Assembly (NCBI GenBank): GCA_900469345.1
Contig: UBWZ01000010.1
Location: 1-64,000 of the forward strand
From: Hyphomicrobiales bacterium
GTDB lineage: Bacteria; Pseudomonadota; Alphaproteobacteria; Rhizobiales; Rhizobiaceae
Reading direction: 5' to 3'
DNA length: 64,000 nt
A program made the position numbers and the translations under genes. The notes under the pieces were generated by a model. It saw only the letters and a list, made by a program, of their open reading frames with translations, made no database searches and was not told the DNA's origin. The stretch's first letter is position 1. Each line of letters opens with the position of its first letter. Positions 57,435-64,000 of this stretch are shown one piece after another.

Positions 57435-58838
57435 TCAATCGTCGTCAGACCCTTTCCCCAGTTTCTTTACCGATCCGGCGATCCGCGAGACGAGGTCGGG
57501 AAGGTCCTCGATCTTCGTCCAGCGGGCATTTCCGCCCTTAGGCAGCTCCGCCGAGGTGGCGGGCAGCATCGCCCCGGCAAAGCCGAGTTTTTCCGCCTCC
57601 TTCAGCCGCTGGGCCGTCTGCGAGACGGGGCGCACGGCACCCGACAGGCTGATCTCGCCGAAATAGACATAGTCGGCCGGCAGCGCCACGCCCGCCAGCG
57701 ACGAAACCAGCGCCGAGGCGACCGCAAGGTCGGCTGCCGGCTCGGAGATCCTGTAGCCGCCGGCGACGTTCAGATAGACGTCGTGCTGGCCAAGCCTGAC
57801 CCCGCAATGGGCTTCAAGCACCGCGAGGATCATCGACAGCCGCGACGAATCCCAGCCGACGACGGCCCGGCGCGGCGTGCCGAGCGAGGTCGGTGCGACC
57901 AGCGCCTGCACTTCGACCAGAACCGGCCGCGTGCCTTCCATGCCGGCAAAGACGGCGGCACCCGGCGACTTGGAATTGCGCTCGCCGAGAAACAATTCGG
58001 ACGGATTGGTGACTTCCCGCAGGCCCTTGTCCGACATTTCGAACACGCCGATCTCGTCGGTCGGCCCGAAACGGTTCTTCACCGTCCGCAGGATGCGGTA
58101 GTGGTGGCCGCGGTCTCCCTCGAAGTAGAGCACCGCGTCGACCATGTGCTCCACGACGCGGGGACCTGCGATCTGGCCTTCCTTGGTGACGTGCCCGACC
58201 AGCACCATGGCCGCACCCGTCTGCTTGGCGAAGCGGATCATCGCCTGCACGCCGGTGCGCACCTGGGTGACCGTGCCGGGAGCGGCATCGGCGGTATCGC
58301 TCCACAGCGTCTGGATCGAATCGATGATGACGAGGTCCGGGCGCTTGCCGTCGGCGATGGTGGCGAGAATGTCTTCGACATTGGTTTCCGCCGCCAGCAG
58401 CACGTCCGTATCGGCAGCACCCAGCCGCTGCGCTCGCAGCCGAACCTGGGCCACCGCCTCTTCGCCCGAGACGTAGATGATCCGGTGGCCCTGCCGCGCC
58501 AGCGCGGCTGCCGCCTGCATCAGAAGGGTCGACTTGCCGATGCCCGGATCGCCGCCGATCAACACGGCAGATCCGCGCACGAAGCCGCCGCCGGTAGCGC
58601 GGTCGAGCTCCGAAATGCCCGTATGGACACGCGGCGCATGCTCCGTTTCGCCCGATAGCGTGGTGAGCGCAACGGCGCGGCCCTTCTTCGGCACCTTGCC
58701 GGGTCCGCTTCCGATGCCGCCCATCGGGTCTTCTTCGACGATCGTGTTCCATTCGCCGCAGCCGTCGCATTTGCCGGCCCAGCGGTTATGGACGGTGCCA
58801 CAGTTCTGGCACACGAATTGGGTTTTGGGTTTTGCCAT
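57435..58838 (-). CDS. radA: DNA repair protein RadA
   Basis: A 467-residue RecA-like branch-migration helicase. The zinc finger is C10-x2-C13 ... C24-x2-C27 (CQNCGTVHNRWAGKCDGC). Walker A GGDPGIGKST lies at about 95-104, the RadA-specific KNRFG near residue 250, and a Lon-like S16 domain (about 300-455) ends the protein. It works with RecA in recombinational repair. It lies 8 bases downstream of the ParE-like toxin gene but is probably expressed from its own signals too. Confidence 0.97.
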   Translation of the reverse strand: MAKPKTQFVCQNCGTVHNRWAGKCDGCGEWNTIVEEDPMGGIGSGPGKVPKKGRAVALTTLSGETEHAPRVHTGISELDRATGGGFVRGSAVLIGGDPGIGKSTLLMQAAAALARQGHRIIYVSGEEAVAQVRLRAQRLGAADTDVLLAAETNVEDILATIADGKRPDLVIIDSIQTLWSDTADAAPGTVTQVRTGVQAMIRFAKQTGAAMVLVGHVTKEGQIAGPRVVEHMVDAVLYFEGDRGHHYRILRTVKNRFGPTDEIGVFEMSDKGLREVTNPSELFLGERNSKSPGAAVFAGMEGTRPVLVEVQALVAPTSLGTPRRAVVGWDSSRLSMILAVLEAHCGVRLGQHDVYLNVAGGYRISEPAADLAVASALVSSLAGVALPADYVYFGEISLSGAVRPVSQTAQRLKEAEKLGFAGAMLPATSAELPKGGNARWTKIEDLPDLVSRIAGSVKKLGKGSDDD

Positions 58839-58846
58839 GGGGAGGG

Positions 58847-59158
58847 TTAGGCTTCGCTGTCTTGGAAATCTCTGGGGAAAATGTTTTGGCGGCCATGCAG
58901 GACGCGTAAAACAGTTAGTTCGGTGTCGGATAGTTCGAAGAATACGATACGTTCCCGATAGACAAAGCTTCGGACGCTTTTGCCGAATTCCGCACGGGCA
59001 GTCCCTTCCAGTCCTGCACGCGCAAAGGCCTCGACTTTTCGGTACGTATCAAGAAGGAAGCGATCCGCCGCCGGTGGGTTTTCACGGGCAATATAGCTGT
59101 GATCCTCAAAGAGGTCAGCTCTCGCTTGCGGCGTCCAGACGGGCTCCCGGCTTCTAAT
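58847..59158 (-). CDS. ParE-type toxin with a non-canonical (ATT) start
   Basis: A 103-residue open frame encoding a RelE/ParE-type toxin. It has VWTPQARADLFEDHSYIARENP, RFLLDTYRKVEAFA, then SVRSFVYRERIVFFELSDTELTVLRVLHGRQNIFP in the correct order. No ATG, GTG or TTG exists between the previous stop and the first conserved residues. The natural start would be ATT at 59158, overlapping the stop (TAG) of the upstream antitoxin, where ATG is normal in ParDE units. Either it uses the rare ATT codon or it has lost its start and is silent. Identification is from motif order. Confidence 0.75.
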   Translation of the reverse strand: MRSREPVWTPQARADLFEDHSYIARENPPAADRFLLDTYRKVEAFARAGLEGTARAEFGKSVRSFVYRERIVFFELSDTELTVLRVLHGRQNIFPRDFQDSEA

Positions 59159-59423
59159 AGCCTGTCCCCGTTTTCTTCTCCGACGACATCTGTTGGATGT
59201 CTTTCAGCATGTCCTCGGCCGACTCATAACGGTAAACCCGCCCGGCCTCGACATCGTCGAGCCCTTCCTGGATCAGCTTCTGCAGTGTGAAGAACTGCTC
59301 GTTTTTCTGCTGCAGCAAGCGCAATCCGCCCGCCACGGCGGAGGCGACATCTCTGTAATGGCCAGCCTTCACCAATTCTGTGACAAACGCCTCGTGCTCT
59401 TCGCTGAGATGGATCTCGGTCAT
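59154..59423 (-). CDS. ParD-type antitoxin
   Basis: An 89-residue ParD-like protein. A ribbon-helix-helix-like N-terminus (TEIHLSEEHEAFVTELVKAGHYRDVASAVAGGLRLLQQ) is followed by an acidic, toxin-binding C-terminus (LDDVEAGRVYRYESAEDMLKDIQQM). AAGGAG precedes the ATG at 59423. It is cotranscribed with the toxin frame at 58847-59158, whose start overlaps its TAG stop. Confidence 0.85.
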   Translation of the reverse strand: MTEIHLSEEHEAFVTELVKAGHYRDVASAVAGGLRLLQQKNEQFFTLQKLIQEGLDDVEAGRVYRYESAEDMLKDIQQMSSEKKTGTGY

Positions 59424-59485
59424 TTCGATCTCCTTTTGTTCTCTTTTAGCATGAAGGCTGGCGTCTTCCAAGGGGGCACCCGCGA

Positions 59486-60652
59486 TCACGCCTCGGGATA
59501 GAGATAGCGCCGCTCGTAGCGCAGGCCGAGGCTGGTCAGCAGTTCGTAGCCGATCGTGCCACCGCAGGACGCCGCTTCGTCGAGCGGGATGTTGACGCCG
59601 AACAGCTCCACGTAATCGCCGGTGCGGATTTCGGAGGAGGGAATGTCGGTGACGTCGAAGATGGTGAGGTCCATCGTCACCCGGCCGACAACCGGCACCC
59701 GCCGTCCGGCCACAAAGCCGTACGCCCCGCCCTCGACGGCCGCCCGCAGCGGCACGCCGCTCCCCGACAGCGAGCGCAGATAGCCGTCCGCATAGCCGGC
59801 CGCGACGATCGCCAGCTGGCTGTCGCGGGCAAGCGTTGTGGTGCCGCCATAGCTGACGGTCTCGCCCTGTTTTGCCTCGCGGATCTGCAGGATGCGGGCC
59901 TCCGCCCTGGCAACGGGCTGCATCGGGTTCTCCCCGTCGTTGACCGCCCGGCCGCCATAGACGGCAATGCCCGGGCGGGTGAGGTCGAAGTGGAATTCCG
60001 ATCCCAGAAAGATGCCGGCGGACGCGGCGAGGCTGAGCTCGATCCCGTCGAACGCTTGCGCCAGCCTGAGGAAGGCATCGAGTTGCGCGCGGTTGGAGGC
60101 AGAGGAGGGCGCGTCGCCGCTGAACAGATGCGACAGCACCAGCACCGGCGAAAAGCTTGCCGGCCGCGACACGTCGTCGGCAAGGGCGATCGCATCCTCG
60201 AGCGGCAGGCCGAGCCGGTTGAACCCGGTATCCACCTGCAGCGCGCAAGGGTGGTCACCATGCTCGGCGGTGACCGACAGCCAGAAGGCGAGCTGTTCCT
60301 CGGAGGCGAGCACCGGCACCAGCCCGTGATCGTAGAAGTTTGCTTCCTGGCCCGGCCAGATGCCGGACAGGACATAGATGCGGGCATCCGGCGCGAACGA
60401 CCGCAGGGTCATGCCCTCCTGCATCACCGCCACGAAGAAGTCCCGGGCGCCGGCCTCATAGAGCGCCGTGCCGCAATCCTCGATGCCGAGGCCGTAGGCA
60501 TCCGCCTTGACGACCGCCGCGGCCCGGGCCGGGGCCGACCGGCGCGCCATCTCCTGCCAGTTGTCGACGAGTGCGCCGAGATCGACGGTCAGCCGCACCG
60601 GGGCGATGTCGAATTCGTCGGGAAAGGAGAAGGCGTCTTGCAGGTCCGTCAT
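59486..60652 (-). CDS. alr: Alanine racemase
   Basis: Alr interconverts L- and D-alanine with pyridoxal phosphate, supplying D-Ala for peptidoglycan. The 388-residue protein has the PLP lysine in AAAVVKADAYGLG (about 47-60), Tyr catalytic region QGETVSYGGTTTL, and the C-terminal beta-domain with GRVTMDLTIFDVTD. Length and layout match the family. The ATG at 60652 (ASMTDLQDAF) is preferred over further upstream open frame. A TGTGCA-C-TGCACA palindrome lies 83 bases upstream. Confidence 0.95.
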   Translation of the reverse strand: MTDLQDAFSFPDEFDIAPVRLTVDLGALVDNWQEMARRSAPARAAAVVKADAYGLGIEDCGTALYEAGARDFFVAVMQEGMTLRSFAPDARIYVLSGIWPGQEANFYDHGLVPVLASEEQLAFWLSVTAEHGDHPCALQVDTGFNRLGLPLEDAIALADDVSRPASFSPVLVLSHLFSGDAPSSASNRAQLDAFLRLAQAFDGIELSLAASAGIFLGSEFHFDLTRPGIAVYGGRAVNDGENPMQPVARAEARILQIREAKQGETVSYGGTTTLARDSQLAIVAAGYADGYLRSLSGSGVPLRAAVEGGAYGFVAGRRVPVVGRVTMDLTIFDVTDIPSSEIRTGDYVELFGVNIPLDEAASCGGTIGYELLTSLGLRYERRYLYPEA

Positions 60653-60734
60653 GGAGGCTCGCAGTCTGGGGTCAGGTGCCGCGATCCTTACCTTTTTCGA
60701 AGGCGGGAAAAAGATGGCGAGGACAAAAACTCCT

Positions 60735-60747
60735 GTGCACTGCACAA
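60735..60747. promoter_or_regulatory. 13-bp palindrome upstream of alr
   Basis: TGTGCA-C-TGCACA is a perfect inverted repeat 83 bases before the alr ATG. Its core TGCACTGCA equals, in complement, that of the palindrome at 10223-10239. Operator function is possible but unproven. Confidence 0.35.
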
Positions 60748-60935
60748 TCTTTTGGAGCGCCGACAGTCAGCAGGCCAAGTGACTTGTTCCAGGCAAAGCC
60801 GTGATGTCGTTCGTTCAGAGCCGTCGGAAGCGATGTTGCAGGTCCATTCCAGGACGCCGGACCACCGCGCCGGACCTCGGCCAGCCCTTTGCAATTGCCG
60901 AACACCAAAAAATTTTGCGCTTCCTCAAATTTCGC

Positions 60936-60960
60936 GGAACTTTTTCAAGCGGCGTGCATT
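60936..60960 (+). promoter_or_regulatory. Possible EcfG-type promoter in the alr/mcp gap
   Basis: GGAAC (60936-60940), 16 bases, then CATT (60957-60960) differs by one base from the stress consensus. The nearest gene, mcp, begins 329 bases later, so a long leader or a small RNA would be needed. Confidence 0.25.
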
Positions 60961-61288
60961 TTTTCGCCCGGAGTGGGGAAAATCGCCATGTCGCCAGGCA
61001 TGGATGCCCTGTTCGGTTTGAGAGTATCAGGCTGATTTGTAGTGCGTAGAAGGCTGATCAAGCGGAGGCATCCTGGACGGGGTTGTGCTCCGCGCGGTGC
61101 TCCGGCATGGCCGCTTTCTGTTTCCCAAATCTCTGGATCTCCAACGACGTGAACGCGGGGACGCGTGCGCCGGTCTGCGGCGCGGGCGGCCAGAAGACCC
61201 GGTGATGATCGGCCGGAATGAGAAGTTGCTGCGATTCTCATGACGAGATGAGGCAGGTCAGTCAGTCGGCCAACCCATCGGAGAATCC

Positions 61289-63223
61289 ATGTCCTTTCTC
61301 ACCAACGCGACGATCCGCACCAAGATCCTGTCGCTGATCGTCCCCCTTTCACTGCTCGGCATCGGCGGCGTCGGCGCTGTCGCCTACAACTACAAGGCGG
61401 CCGATACGGCCTATTCGGACTTCATCGCCCATGATGCCGTTGTCGCCGTCGAAATGGCACGCGCCAACATCGCGCTGGTCGCCATCTCGGCAGACCTCAG
61501 CCAGACGATTCTCCAGGCCGAACAGAAGATCGACACGTCGGCCCTGATCCAGGGTTACCGCTCCGATCTGACGACGATTTCCGACAAGTTTGCGCTGTCC
61601 AAAAAGCTTTCCCCGCAAAAGGCGCCCGAGATCGACGCCTTTGCGGCGCGTGTCGCGGCGGTTGCCGCGCAAGGCGAGCAGGTCGTTACCCTGAGCGGCC
61701 AGTCGAACATGCTGGAAGCGCGTCGCGTGATGATGCAGGTCGCACCACAGATCGCCCAGTTGCGCGTCGATATCCGCAACTGGAACCAGAAAAGCCTGGA
61801 CGAGGTAAACGCCGGCTCCGACGCCCTGTCCGGACAGACCGACAACACGATCTTCTACTCGCTGCTGACCCTTGGCCTTCTGTTTGCGGCCGGCATCGGC
61901 ATGTCGCTGCTGGTGGCGTCGCGCGGCATCTCGCAGCCGATCGATCGCCTGCGCCAGCGCATGCTGTCGCTTGCCCAGGGTGATACGCAGCAGGAGCTGC
62001 CGGGTCTCGACCGCAGGGACGAGGTCGGCGAGATGGTCAAGGCCGTTGCCGTATTCCGCGACAATGCGCTGGAGCGCACCCGTCTGGAAGCCGAAGCCGA
62101 TGCCACCCGCAGCCTCTCCGAACAGGAGCGCCTGGACCGCGAACGCGCCCGGGCCAGGGAAGCGGCCGACGTCAAGTTTGCCGTCGACAGTCTTGCAGCC
62201 GGCCTTGCACGGCTGTCGGACGGCGATGTGTCGCACCGCATTTCCGAACCTTTCGTCGAAGCCCTCGACGCTGTGCGCCGCGACTTCAACGGATCAGCCG
62301 AGAAGCTGCAGATGGCTCTCCAGCGTGTGGCGCAGAATGCCCGTGGCATCGATGCCGGCTCGAACGAGATCAAGTCGGCGGCCGACGATCTGGCAAAGCG
62401 CACCGAACAGCAGGCCGCCGCGGTTGAAGAGACCGCAGCCGCTCTCGAGCAGATCACCACGACGGTGAAGGACAGCACCCGCCGTGCGCAGGAAGCCGGC
62501 GATCTGGTCGGTCGCACGCGCCAGGCTGCCGAGCGCTCCGGCGAGGTCGTCCGTCGTGCGGTCTCGTCGATGGAGAAGATCGAGAAGTCGTCGAGCGAGA
62601 TCGGCTCGATCATCGGCGTCATCGACGAGATCGCCTTCCAGACCAATCTCCTGGCGCTCAACGCCGGCGTCGAGGCGGCACGAGCAGGCGAAGCCGGCAA
62701 GGGTTTTGCAGTGGTTGCCCAGGAAGTGCGCGAGCTTGCCCAGCGGTCCGCCAAGGCGGCCAAGGAGATCAAGTCGCTGATCAACACATCCAACCAGCAG
62801 GTTCAGGAAGGCGTCCAGCTTGTCGGCGAAACCGGCAGCGCCCTGGAGGTCATCGTCGCGGAGGTCCAGGAGATCAACCGTCACGTCAGGGCGATCGTCG
62901 ACTCGGCGCAGGAGCAGTCATCCGGCCTGCAGCAGATCAATACCGCCGTGAACCAGATGGACCAGGACACCCAGAAGAACGCGGCCATGGTCGAGGAATC
63001 GACGGCCGCCAGCCACAGCCTTGCCCGCGAGGTCGCCTCGCTCAATCAGATGCTGTCGCAGTTCAATCTCGGCCTGACCGACGAGCCGGTTTCCGTACGC
63101 TTCGCACGTCCGGGTGATCAGCCGGTCCGCCCGGCCGTCCATACGCTCGGCCGCCGGATTGCCGGTGCGTTCTCGACCACGTCGGCCACAGTGGCAGCCC
63201 GCAACGAATGGGAAGAATTCTGA
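61289..63223 (+). CDS. Methyl-accepting chemotaxis protein
   Basis: A 644-residue transmembrane chemoreceptor. TM1 lies at about 12-32 and TM2 at about 188-210, enclosing a periplasmic helical ligand domain (about 35-185) with no known ligand motif. HAMP (about 210-262) is followed by a second HAMP-like element (about 298-345). The signalling hairpin tip is [39 protein letters not shown] (447-485). The C-terminus NEWEEF is a pentapeptide-like tether for CheR/CheB. It is monocistronic with a terminator at 63255-63284. No other che genes are visible in the window. Confidence 0.93.
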   Translation: MSFLTNATIRTKILSLIVPLSLLGIGGVGAVAYNYKAADTAYSDFIAHDAVVAVEMARANIALVAISADLSQTILQAEQKIDTSALIQGYRSDLTTISDKFALSKKLSPQKAPEIDAFAARVAAVAAQGEQVVTLSGQSNMLEARRVMMQVAPQIAQLRVDIRNWNQKSLDEVNAGSDALSGQTDNTIFYSLLTLGLLFAAGIGMSLLVASRGISQPIDRLRQRMLSLAQGDTQQELPGLDRRDEVGEMVKAVAVFRDNALERTRLEAEADATRSLSEQERLDRERARAREAADVKFAVDSLAAGLARLSDGDVSHRISEPFVEALDAVRRDFNGSAEKLQMALQRVAQNARGIDAGSNEIKSAADDLAKRTEQQAAAVEETAAALEQITTTVKDSTRRAQEAGDLVGRTRQAAERSGEVVRRAVSSMEKIEKSSSEIGSIIGVIDEIAFQTNLLALNAGVEAARAGEAGKGFAVVAQEVRELAQRSAKAAKEIKSLINTSNQQVQEGVQLVGETGSALEVIVAEVQEINRHVRAIVDSAQEQSSGLQQINTAVNQMDQDTQKNAAMVEESTAASHSLAREVASLNQMLSQFNLGLTDEPVSVRFARPGDQPVRPAVHTLGRRIAGAFSTTSATVAARNEWEEF

Positions 63224-63254
63224 TCGCAAGACGACGTTTCAAGACAACGACGAG

Positions 63255-63284
63255 AAAGGCCGCCGGAGCGATCCGGCGGCCTTT
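63255..63284. terminator. Bidirectional intrinsic terminator between mcp and dnaB
   Basis: A perfect 13-bp stem (AAAGGCCGCCGGA / TCCGGCGGCCTTT) with a GCGA loop lies between the convergent mcp and dnaB genes, with T-rich ends in both orientations. It is a good terminator for both. Confidence 0.85.
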
Positions 63285-63340
63285 CGACATTCTGTTCGAG
63301 GAGACGCGGGCTCGCGGCGCGAAGTCCCGGCCGCCTGGCC

Positions 63341-64000
63341 TCAATGCTCTTCGTACTGGGTGAAGCTCGGCTCTGCGAGATCCGCAAAGCGCGTGAACTC
63401 CGACTGGAAGGCGAGCTTAACGGTCCCCGTCGGTCCATGTCGCTGCTTGGCGATGATCACGTCGGCCGTTCCCTTGACCTTGTCCATCAGCACTTCCCAT
63501 TCCGGGTATTTCGGATCGGAAATGTCGCGCGGCTCCATGTTCTTCACATAGTATTCCTCGCGGAACACGAACAGCACCACGTCGGCGTCCTGCTCGATCG
63601 AACCCGATTCGCGAAGGTCGGAGAGCTGCGGGCGCTTGTCTTCGCGGCTTTCCACCTGGCGTGACAGCTGCGACAGCGCGATGATCGGCACGTTCAGCTC
63701 CTTGCCGAGCGCCTTCAGGCCGGTGGTGATCTGGGTGATTTCCTGGACGCGGTTCTCGCCCGATTTGCCCGACCCGGTCATCAGCTGGATATAGTCGACC
63801 ACCAGGCAGTCGAGGCCGCGCTGGCGCTTCAGGCGGCGGGCTCGGGCTGACAGCTGGGCAATCGAGATACCACCGGTCTGGTCGATGAACAGCGGCACCT
63901 TCTGCATCATCTGGGAGCAGGCGACGAGCTTTTCGAAGTCGGATTCGGTGATGTCGCCGCGGCGGATCTTCGACGACGACACTTCCGTCTGCTCGGAGAT
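63341..64000 (-). CDS. dnaB: Replicative DNA helicase DnaB, C-terminal part
   Basis: The last 219 residues of the hexameric replicative helicase; the N-terminal and Walker A part lies beyond 64000. Visible motifs are SEQTEVSSSKIRRGDI, the Walker B region LDCLVVDYIQLMTG, IIALSQLSRQVESREDKRPQLSDLRESGSIEQDADVVLFVFREEYY and the arginine-finger-type AKQRHGPTG. All C-terminal motifs are intact. It converges on mcp, and alr lies 2.7 kb on the other side, a common rhizobial arrangement. Confidence 0.95.
   Translation of the reverse strand: MSEQTEVSSSKIRRGDITESDFEKLVACSQMMQKVPLFIDQTGGISIAQLSARARRLKRQRGLDCLVVDYIQLMTGSGKSGENRVQEITQITTGLKALGKELNVPIIALSQLSRQVESREDKRPQLSDLRESGSIEQDADVVLFVFREEYYVKNMEPRDISDPKYPEWEVLMDKVKGTADVIIAKQRHGPTGTVKLAFQSEFTRFADLAEPSFTQYEEH

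Larger units (their letters stand above)
60653..61288. other. Intergenic region between alr and mcp
   Basis: A 636-base region with no supported gene. The open frames present lack ribosome sites and family motifs. It has the palindrome 60735-60747 and a near-consensus EcfG box GGAAC-N16-CATT at 60936-60960 (one mismatch), 329 bases before the mcp start, whose target is unclear. Confidence 0.55.

Noticed and set aside
60801..61241. Open frames of 82 and 98 codons in the alr-mcp gap
   Set aside because: No ribosome sites, no signal or domain features, atypical composition; treated as non-coding.

Overview
The window is a GC-rich, gene-dense piece of an alphaproteobacterial chromosome, most likely from the Rhizobiaceae (Rhizobium/Agrobacterium/Shinella/Ensifer relatives). 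The evidence is gene order and content: dapA-smpB, rpoZ-rsh, acpS-lepB-rnc-era-recO, pssA-psd and cysS...purF-cvpA-radA-alr...dnaB; a TIGR02301 family protein; candidate EcfG (RpoE2-type) stress promoters; and a RIME-like double palindrome. No tRNA, rRNA, CRISPR array, prophage or intact insertion sequence is visible.

Layout. 1-7 kb: a small secreted protein, a soluble lytic transglycosylase, dapA, smpB with two small followers, a YbhN-type membrane protein and a LabA/NYN protein. 7-16.3 kb: rpoZ, bifunctional (p)ppGpp enzyme rsh, a 51-residue DUF3563-like protein, a 19-bp tandem repeat, then DUF2062-acpS-lepB-rnc-era, a PAS protein and recO. 16.3-21.7 kb, minus strand: DMT transporter, MOSC protein, HD hydrolase and a 930-residue DUF2339 membrane protein. 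21.9-25.4 kb, plus strand: a kaiC-kaiB-HWE histidine kinase operon. 25.5-31.3 kb, minus strand: MscS channel, phosphatase/HD/YgfZ operon, secreted proteins, Nudix hydrolase and a HigBA-type module with a frameshifted toxin. 31.3-44 kb: YnfA, SRAP, LysE exporter, pssA-psd, a LysR/SDR divergon, an LLM oxidoreductase, an Atm1-type exporter, a single-domain response regulator and a LysM/Ig-like protein. 44-53 kb: LOG protein, DHCW cupin, RarD, BON protein, citramalate synthase, the overlapping chain vapB-vapC-GFA-GFA-pip, and cysS. 53-64 kb: DedA, SDR, HNH, purF, cvpA, radA, a ParDE module whose toxin lacks a normal start codon, alr, a chemotaxis receptor and the 3' part of dnaB.

The most interesting system is kaiC-kaiB-histidine kinase. 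KaiC keeps both ATPase domains and the phosphorylation region (Thr, Ser, Ser), and ends in a long charged coiled coil in place of a cyanobacterial KaiA-binding tail. KaiB is canonical. The partner is an HWE-family kinase, a class often feeding the alphaproteobacterial general stress response. No kaiA is present. This looks like an hourglass-type or proto-circadian timer coupled directly to two-component signalling. Three perfect GGAAC-N16-CGTT promoters (before the YbhN-type gene, the response regulator and the BON gene) place general-stress targets in the same window, though no sequence evidence links them to the timer.

A second theme is toxin-antitoxin modules in core surroundings: HigBA (toxin frameshifted, operator intact), ParDE (toxin start codon ATT) and VapBC (overlapping two GFA genes and pip). 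Two of the three toxins therefore look disabled or unusually expressed while their antitoxins are intact.
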